NCBI GenBank assembly: GCA_037367355.1
Contig: CM074698.1
Coordinates: 2,604,001 to 2,668,000 of the forward strand
Source of the DNA: Neoscytalidium dimidiatum
Taxonomy: Eukaryota; Ascomycota; Dothideomycetes; Botryosphaeriales; Botryosphaeriaceae
Reading direction: 5' to 3'
Length of the DNA stretch: 64,000 nt
Position numbers and translations under genes: made by a program. Position 1 is the first letter of the stretch; every line of letters begins with the position of its first letter. Under the pieces are notes generated by a model. It was not told the DNA's origin, made no database searches, and saw nothing but the letters and a program-made list of their open reading frames with translations. Positions 56,725-64,000 of this stretch are shown piece after piece.

Positions 56725-58678
56725 TTACGCAACCGCCTCGACTCGTCTGCCTTCATCCATTCCAGCTCCTTGCTCTTGACCAAGCCTAAGCCCACCAAAG
56801 AAACCCGAACTCCGAGGTCTGCTCGCGCTCCTCTCGCGCTCAAATTGTGCACGGCTCATACTCCGCTCGCGTTCCTCCTCGGGATCGAACGTGGCCTCAC
56901 GCATGAATGGGGAGCGCTTCCTAATCTCATCGCCGCGCCAAAGGATCAGTAGCGGGGCGCCGGACAGCACGAGCGCGATGAAACCCAGCAGCGAGGAGGC
57001 CCAGTGGAAGCCGAGGTTCGTGTACATGGACTGCGAGGCGAGCGGGAGGAAGGCACCGAAGGTGTTGCGGCCGAGGGAGGCGGCGGAGAGGGCGGACGCA
57101 GCGTACTTTTCATACGCGTCGGCGAGGTAGTTGACGACGGCGAGGTAGATGGAATAGATGCCCAGGCCGACGACGGTGATGCCGATGGTGGGCACGGTCC
57201 AGTGCACGTGCGGGTAGCTCGCCCAGCCGTACCAGAACAGGCCCGCGGTGAAGAGCAGGCTGCCGGGCACGGAGAAGTATAGGCGCGCTTCCGGGATGGG
57301 CTTTCCAGGCCGCTTTTTGTTGCGGCGGGCGGAGCGGAGGTAGAGCTGGTCTTGGATGGGGTTGATGACGGTGCCGATGACAGCGCCGACGGAGAGGGCG
57401 AGCTGGATGAGGCCGGTGGACATGGTGCCGAAGTTGTAGTTGGTGGAGAAGGTCTGGACGATGCTGGATTGGAAGAGAAAAAGCAGGCCCCAGGCAAAAG
57501 AGACCCACATGGTGAAGCTGAAGACGACCCATTCGCTCACAAGCATCTTGACGGGCCTCGAGAAGGAGATGTTGAGCGATTGCCAGACGCTAGGTTGGTC
57601 CAACTCGGACTTGGCGTAGGCGTTCGGATGGCCATTCTTGCGGAGCTTTCTGGCCCTCCTAGCAAGGATCACGTCGTGTCGTGTTTCGGAGAGGATGAAG
57701 TAAAATATGGGTAGACAGCCGCCGTCAAAAGCTAGTTGGATGTAGAAGATCCAGCGCCAGTTCATGTTGGCGGCTATGGCGGAGCCAATGAACGGGCCCA
57801 GTGCTATGCCGACGACAGAGGTGAAGCCAAAGATGGACATGGGTATACTGCGATCCTTGTCTCCCTTCCATATGTCTGTAATCGTACCGCCGACGATGTT
57901 GATGGACACAGAGCTGCAGCCCCCGCCAAAGAAGCGTGTCACGATAAGGGTAGCAAAGTTCTTCGCAACTGCTGAAGGTACCATCCATATTAGGAAGAGA
58001 ACATATGATCCCTGCCGTTCAAGTCAGAAAAGTATACGCAGAGTCCGCGTCTTGAACTCACAAAGTATCCGGGCATACGGCCAACTTGTTCGGTGAGAGG
58101 GACGAAAAGGAGGGGGAAGAGTGCAGCACCGATATTCCACGAAGTCGTTGCCCAGAACAGATGCGGGAACGGGTCCTGGCTGACGTGGAATCTCTGTGCC
58201 ATCTGATCATTGCCCCCGCCATATGCGCCCGCGGGGAGGCCTGTAAGAATAGAGCTGGCCCAGTCAGCTTCCAAAAAATGTTCGGATTGGCACAAGACAT
58301 ACATGAAACATGTAGTTACGGTGATGACCCATTTTCTCGTCTTTGACCAATTGAAACTAAGAAAGTCAGCAGTGAAAGTGAAATCATGGCTGGAGGGGTT
58401 GTGCTTAATACGGATTATCAGGATCATTTAGTCCATCCCAATCTACAATTTCTACTTCCGATTGCTCTCTTGGTGAGGCTGATGGGGGAGATCTGCCTCT
58501 TTTCTGCTCGTCTTTCTCGTCGAAACCTACTGGAGGATTTGCAGTTTCGTTGGGGCCTGAGATTCGTGAGCAAGAATCATTTTCGAGCGGTTTCAAATTC
58601 ACACACTGAGCTGCACCTGTCTTCCTCTCTTCTCGCTCTGGCCACGGCTCTCGCCACTCTCCAGGTCTGAGGAGACAT
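56725..58678 (-). CDS. major facilitator superfamily transporter, DHA1 type
   Basis: Drug:H+ antiporter-type MFS permease, about 12 membrane helices; substrate unknown. Supported exons (minus): 58602-58412, 58356-58062 and 58011-56725. The N-terminal tail ends VDWDGLNDPDNP and joins FNWSKTRKWVIT, the standard start of fungal DHA1 transporters. Seen motifs: GYF|GSYVLFLIW, RFFGGGCSSVSINIVGGTI, GFTSVVGIALGPFIGSAI (motif C, GPxxG) and NWRWIFYIQL. The middle loop is Lys/Arg-rich and the C-terminal tail is a long Arg/Glu/Ser-rich cytoplasmic stretch. The first supported exon has no ATG before the acidic tail; the best solution is a 21-nt exon at 58678-58658 (MSPQTWR) spliced by a 52-bp intron to 58605, giving about 599 residues. 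The N-terminal few residues are therefore tentative. Confidence 0.85.
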
Positions 58679-60720
58679 CTCGTCGTGCCATAGCGATGCT
58701 ACTATGGTAGCCGTCTCAGGTGGTTTTTGCGCTGACCTAAGTGACGCGAAAGGGTGGAGTAACGATCGCCAAGCAAAGAGGAAAAGCACAAGAGCGGGGG
58801 AAGTCAAGTAGGACAAAGTAAATGGACTTCAAGAGGCCAGAAATTCCTGATAATGGGGAAACTACCGACTAGCACATGGCTGTGCGCGGATGACGTGCAG
58901 TAAGTGGAAACGTCAGAAACTATTGCATCATGCCGTACGTCTCGAAGTCTCTCTGCAGAGTGCTCATGCCGTGCAGAAAGTCCGCCCGAGAGAGCATCTT
59001 GGCCAGCTTACGGAGACTGCGGATGCAGTGAAAGTCCGTGAGGACAGGTTCATGGCTGTATTTGCAGAGATGGCCATTTGAATACTCGGGCATATGAACG
59101 AGAAGCTGGTGGGACAGCGGGAGGCACGACTTGGTAAGCTAAAGAATTGAGCGGGAGTTGACATCAGAGTGGTGGAGCGGCGGCAAAGATCAGCGACGCG
59201 GTTATCTCGGGCCGATATCCATCAGACATTGTCCCGTCAGTCCTGGTTCCCTAGTTCCTTGCCCGGACATAGAGCGGACTTATCTCCTACCTCCTCCAAG
59301 TTCGAACGTCTATGAGTGGACAAGCATTTTCCTGTCGTAGACGCTTGTCGCGCTTGTGGTGTTGGCCGCCGCCTTTCACGCTCCTTGTGCACGTGGTGTG
59401 GTTTCGAGGCCTTCTCACCCTCCGCTCCCAGAGCTGCACCTCATGCCTGCAGATTTCCTGATCGGGAGCTGGCCAAGGTAGACGGCATTTTCCTTCAGCC
59501 AGTGAGTGGGAAGAAACGCCGGCGCTCTATGATATTCCATTGCCATGTTGCATTAGAGATTATGCACACCGAGCAGTCGGTTGTCCAATTATATTCCCTG
59601 ATCTTCGTATCTAATGGATGATCTGACTGTGTTGATCGCGGGCAGCATAAGACGCGACGACGCCTGTGAGGTATAGCATGCAGGTATTGGCTTCTGTTGG
59701 TGCTGCACCACGCCTTACGCTTTCAATCAAGGGCGGCACAATAACGGTTTGGTGGCTCTTGGTTTAGAGCACAATTCAGCGCGGCGGTTCCAATAGCTTG
59801 TGGTGAAGTGTCGGTCAATGAGTGGGCCAGTGCCAGGGATGGACATGTGGCATCCGTTCGACCGATCCGCAAGCATACAGGAATATCTTCTGAGAGATGT
59901 TCCAGTCGAAAGGATAGTGACTCGAGTAAATGAGGCTCTGGCTGGATTAGGAAAGCCCGGCCTAATGAGGGCGGCTGCGGAACCGACACGCGGATGGGAA
60001 CCGCAAGTTCGAACGTAGTGAGGTTCCGCGCTGCATGAAGTAAGATAAACAGGAGCCAATTGCCCTATGCGGTCCTCTAGATGGCAGAGATTGGTTCGTT
60101 CTTGACTCGCTCACGAGCTACGGTCCTGCGCAGAGAACGGACTTCTCTCGGCGACATCGTGGGAAACTCTCTTGAGTGGATGAGAAGAAAGGCTAGATCG
60201 TCGAGAGGCAGTGGGCAGGGCGGTGGCGTGCTGGCCGTACCGGTGCTATGGATAGCAGATTGGTTTCGTGAGGACATGGACAGTGCAGCTGGGAAGCGTC
60301 CCTGGTCAATTTGCTTCTGGTGAGGATGGAGGAACGTACAGTTGAGCCGGGAGAGGCTTGGGAAAGTCGAGCAGCCGCAGAGCCGCAGATTGCCGAAGGA
60401 ACAGCAAGAGGACTCAGAACCGGGCGTGACGTCATGGCCATCACCGCTCGAGGCTTCGTCTCTGTTCCTCGCCGCGGCCACCAACTGCCGAGAGGAGGGA
60501 CAGCAATCCCGGGTAGACGCGCAGGAGAAAGACTCAGCCGGTGTGCAGATTGTGTCGCGAAAAGACAGTTCCCGACAGCAAGCAGCTTTCCGACGACCCG
60601 CTCAAAGATCACGCCGCGGTCTCGCGACTGCCAGGCTGCCCCCTTTCTTGGTGCGGAATCGCATGCCCGCCGCCGGTACCGCCCGCCCGCCGTCCGGTGC
60701 CGCCGCCACCGGTTCCGGTA

Positions 60721-60745
60721 CGCTGCGCTGCGCTGCGCTGCGCTG
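60721..60745. repeat. CGCTG pentamer repeat
   Basis: Five tandem copies of CGCTG inside a GC-rich stretch. Confidence 0.8.
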
Positions 60746-61100
60746 GCAGCCTGCGCTTCCGCCGACTTTCGCCGCCTCTCGCCGCCTCTGCTCGACTCAG
60801 CTGCGTCTTTCCGCACTGCAGTCTCGCTTTCCGCCGCTCTGTGGCGGCTCGGGTTCCGCTTCCCTCCTCTCTGGTGATGCTCCTCTTCGATGTGCTGGCT
60901 CGGCACTTCCGCTGTCAGCCCATGGCACCACCACATGCAGCTCGCCAGCCAAGGCCAGCCAACCACCCGCCTGCCTACCAGCCTGCATCCGCATCCGCAT
61001 TCTCATCCTGCAAAAACATTTCCCGATCTCACACCACATCTCACCACCTCACGCAACGCCAGGTCGCACGGCCCGACCCGCCGCACTCATCGGCGCCCTC

Positions 61101-61134
61101 CCCGCCGTGCCCGCCGTGCCCGCCGTGCCCGCCT
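61101..61134. repeat. CCCGCCGTG nonamer repeat
   Basis: Three to four tandem copies of a 9-bp unit in the same GC-rich stretch. Confidence 0.75.
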
Positions 61135-62942
61135 GCGCCAGCGCAGAGCCGCACTCCCATTGTGCCACTCACCCAGTCCCGCTGCACAACTGCCGCGTCC
61201 GTTTCACCCCGTCGCCGCCACTTCCCCCTTTCGGCGCCCGCGTAAACTCAGCGCAAAACTTTCCCCCTTCTCCCACCTTTTTCCGGGCCTGCTCGATGCT
61301 CAACCCCCAGCCAACGGGGACCAGTCCGCGGCCAACAATGTCCGCCGCGGCCAGCTTCCGCGCCTCGGCTCCCCCGCCAGCATGCACAAGATTGGCGGTT
61401 GTTCCGTCAGTCACCCCCTGTCCGTCCGCCCGCACATGGAACATTTTTCCGCAGCCCTGTCAGCCCGCGTTCGGATTCGGACAACCCGAGCTGGCGCGGC
61501 AAGTCTGATGGATGCCTGCCTCGGGACCAGTGCATCTTTTTCCTCGTTCTCGGGAAATGTTTGCGATGCGACGTTCGAACTTGTTGGCCGCCCTTGCCCT
61601 TGTGGTATGATGGAACCACCATCGCTCGACTTCGGCTGAGCCGCACGGGAATGCGACGGCTCCCAGGGCAAACTCTCGGCCTGATGGGGGACTGCCTTTC
61701 CGGCACTTTGCCGCGGGCGAATCCCGCGGATTGCCGACTACGTTTGAAGTTGCTACCCTGCGCCGCGGGATCCAGCGCTGCTTGCTGTTTCTGGGTCGCC
61801 GCAGCCTCGGGATGAGGAGGACGCTGCCTTCAACTTCCAACGCAGACGGAATCCGCAGTGGACCGCCATTCCGCACTGCGGTTCCGACGTGGCAATGGTC
61901 TCTCTCCACATCGTATGCTCTGGATGAAAGCAACTGCCGGAGACTGTTGTTTCTGCGGGCGCGGAACTGTGGGCGAAACTGCCTGGAGCTGATGCATCGT
62001 GGTGAGTACAACCCCTCCTCCCGCCAGAACCAACGATACACAACAAGGGCATCATCGTTCACGCCTCTGCCTCGTCACTGGTTACTCAGTCGTACCGACA
62101 TCTGGATGGTCATTCTCATTCCTACCGCTTGCTCATCGTCCTCCATCAGTTTGACATCGTATGACGCCGTTGCCAAATACAGATGCCGCTCTCATAGCAT
62201 CATTCAGCACGAATTACACACATGTCGTGTCTATCCACCGTACTTTCTCTGAACTGGAAGCAGCCAGCCTCTCGAAGGCCAAGTTCATGACTGACCAAGG
62301 GAATCTCTATGAACAGACTCTCTGACTGAGGTTTATGTTAGCAAAGGGTCACTTGATGAAGTTACTGGAAAATTTTCGTACACGTCTACACCCTGAAACT
62401 TCAAGTCCTTGTAAGAGTCCGTGCCTGTGTACATACGGGTAGGTCCAGACACAGGGATGGCACAGGAGCTCGCCGGATCTACCAAAATGCACCTGTGACG
62501 TGCATATGGAAATCTCAGGGAGCGAGGATCGTCATTTGATCGCCGTGCCATGACTCTCAACCCCAGGGGCTGGGAGATGCGATCGGACTTGCTTTCTCTG
62601 CCAGTAGGTGCATGCATGGTAACTACTAACTTGACGAATCCAAAGGATCCCCACGCGTAGCATCTGGCAAGCCCGAGCGTTTCGACTCTGTACTTAATCA
62701 TTTACGCTTCTTTTCGCATTATCAAGGCAAAAAAAAAAGCCACCTGTTCCAGCAACTGCACACGACGCTCCCGGCAAACGCCACGCTCAAGCAACTTTTC
62801 GTAAGCTCATAACCGTACGCTCGATCAGCGCAATTCAGCACCCTTAATCTCTCTTTGCTACAACACCGCCCCTAAGTCGTCCGGAGCTTTTTTCCGCATA
62901 ACGGACGTTGCAAACGTCTCCCGGATTAGGCATCGTATCCCG

Positions 62943-63670
62943 TCAGTATGCCGTATGTGCCCTCCGAAGCCTTTGCCGGTACGCCCCACTCGGCCGATAG
63001 CCCGACCCATATCCGGGGCCGACGACTCCATTACTTGCATTCCACCCGGCGGCATCCCCATCGCCCAGCCCGTACCTCAGCCCTTCATACCCACCTCCCC
63101 TTCCTCCCATCGTCGCGCTCCCTCCTCCGCCCATGGAGTGGTAGCTGCCCTGGTGCCCGTATGCCGCCGGCCGCCGGTTCACCCGCCGGCTCTCCCTCCT
63201 GCTGTTCCGCCGGCGCCGCTTCTCCAGATCGGCGTCGTCGAAGTGGTGCCCTTCTTCTTTCCGCTTCAGTCGCTGGACCTCATCCCAGCGCGCGCCGCCG
63301 AAGATGATGTTCTCCGAGTAGATGAGCGGCTTGGGCCCGCCCGGGTAGCGCCCCTTGCGCACTTTGCGCCGCCGGTGGAAGTACGTGAGGCTGAGGTAGA
63401 AGCCGTGGATGTGGGAGGGGATGACGGCGGCGAGGAAGAGGAGGCTGTGTTTGGGAGGGGAAAGTGTAAGATTTTGTCTTCATGCAGGAACGGCGCGGGA
63501 AGGCCTTAGGGTGTTGAGGGAGGGAGGTAGACTATGCACGTGTGGAGGTTGATGTTTCTGACTTACGCATTTATGAGGGTATCCATGCCGAAGCCGGTCA
63601 GGAAGATGATGGCAAGAGGGGGGAAGAAGATGTTGGTGAGGGTGATGAAGATCCGATAGCAGATGGCCAT
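62943..63670 (-). CDS. PMP3/UPF0057-family small membrane protein with long basic tail
   Basis: Two exons (minus): 63670-63567 and 63444-62943, with a 122-bp intron, give 201 residues. The first ~55 residues are the PMP3 domain: MAICYRIFITLTNIFFPPLA, then FGMDTLINALLFLAAVIPSHIHG and FYLSLTYFHRRRK, two membrane helices with the conserved FPP and IPxxIHxFYL patterns. The family comprises small plasma-membrane proteins affecting membrane potential and cation tolerance (yeast PMP3, SNA2-4). Here a tail of about 130 residues follows, beginning RKGRYPGGPKPLIYSENI and RWDEVQRLKRKEEG, then Arg-rich (LEKRRRRNSRRESRR), then Gly/Tyr/Ser-rich. Such extended tails occur in some fungal members (SNA3/4-like sorting tails). 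The start is the ATG directly before ICYRIF; the frame is open farther upstream without family sequence. Confidence 0.88.
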
Positions 63671-64000
63671 GATTCGTCGCCCGTCGATGAGCGTGTCACC
63701 CGATCGCCTGGTAGCTCTTCTGTGCAAGGCCAAATGGGGACGATTGGCGACCGTTTGGGGGGCCGTTGATCGCTGAAGCTTAGCGTCCGTCGCTCGTCGC
63801 TCGTTTGGCTCACTGGGTGTGGAGAAGAAAGCGAACACGAGCGAAGGAGTCGTCGAGATCGAGACCGCGCAAGGGGAAAATGAAAAAGGTACCCACACAC
63901 AATAAGCGGGATGGGAGGGGGGAGCGCCTCGTGGGATTTTGAGAGAGAGCGCGGCGCGGGGGCCTAGCAATTAAGGCGTCCACTCGTTTTCGTCGAAAAT
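63671..64000. other. upstream region of the PMP3-family gene
   Basis: Promoter/leader DNA of the minus-strand gene; no further feature seen before the window ends. Confidence 0.5.

Larger units (their letters stand above)
58679..62942. other. 4.3-kb gene-free region
   Basis: Many frames on both strands, none with a domain, and several of them are GC-bias artefacts at 60.2-61.6 kb (up to 388 codons, Pro/Arg/Ser/Ala-rich). Two short repeats are listed separately. From 62.1 kb the sequence is mixed and empty. The region may contain promoter DNA and an unannotated non-coding transcript, but nothing is visible. Confidence 0.5.

Noticed and set aside
60342..61508. 388-codon plus-strand frame, the longest in the 59-63 kb region
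   Set aside because: Pro/Ser/Ala/Arg-rich low-complexity sequence in GC-rich repeat DNA, with equally long frames in other phases and no domain; treated as a composition artefact.
1..64000. CRISPR arrays, bacterial operons, phage or integron features, secondary-metabolite clusters, and virus-derived genes
   Set aside because: None seen; gene structure is intron-bearing, monocistronic and fungal, and no PKS, NRPS, terpene cyclase, transposase or reverse transcriptase frame is present.

Overview
This window is a nuclear contig segment from a filamentous ascomycete (Pezizomycotina, plausibly a Dothideomycete; class-level placement is inference). The evidence is short GT-AG introns (about 50-125 bp, several with a clear CTAAC-type branch site), fungal-only families (CBM52, PMP3 with a long tail, DUF6594, LOA1/VPS66, SDS22, TIM23, TRM732, ILV3), monocistronic genes on both strands, and no operons, Shine-Dalgarno sites, CRISPR arrays, phage or confident tRNA genes. 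Most genes are split, so I rebuilt exon structures by joining frames at splice sites and checking conserved motifs across each junction.

Layout. 0-2.2 kb is a gene-free GC-rich leader region. 2.2-5.6 kb is a compact housekeeping block on the + strand: eIF5 (TIF5), a four-exon Mediator subunit MED22 and dihydrofolate reductase, the last preceded by two MluI cell-cycle boxes. 5.6-12.2 kb is an accessory, decayed island: an AT-rich RIP-like stretch (about 8.4-9.1 kb), a DUF6594 pseudogene with three in-frame stops that all fit CAR to TAR mutation, and membrane-protein fragments. 12.2-13.9 kb holds a mitochondrial serine O-acyltransferase (cysA/cys2 type). 15-17 kb has an unrecognised membrane/coiled-coil reading frame, possibly decayed. 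18.1 kb has a small secreted stand-alone CBM52 protein (- strand); 21.9 kb a DUF1349 protein; 24.0-25.1 kb a secreted cysteine-rich protein with a C-terminal membrane/GPI segment. 25.6-26.7 kb is LOA1-type acyltransferase (-), 27.4-30.7 kb a kinesin-14, 32.4-34.1 kb a ZRT3-type ZIP zinc transporter with a 15-nt microexon, 37.4-39.3 kb dihydroxy-acid dehydratase (ILV3) under a perfect Gcn4/CpcA site, 40.9-42.9 kb a Psr1-type phosphatase, 45.0-46.6 kb SDS22. 47.5-48.1 kb (-) is a coiled-coil gene interrupted by TAG. TIM23 (-) and the eight-exon TRM732/THADA gene (+) diverge from 49.7/50.2 kb. 56.7-58.7 kb is an MFS transporter (-), and 62.9-63.7 kb a PMP3-family membrane protein (-).

The genes do not form a pathway cluster. 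They are housekeeping units (translation, transcription, one-carbon, sulfur and branched-chain amino acid synthesis, mitosis, phosphatase control, mitochondrial import, tRNA modification) interspersed with lineage-specific secreted, membrane and decayed genes. I found no convincing new multi-gene system. The most interesting items are the RIP-compatible pseudogene and AT island, several genes hidden from simple ORF calling, two stopless multiple-of-three introns, the 15-nt microexon, and a repeated switch from C-rich to G-rich coding sequence along genes.
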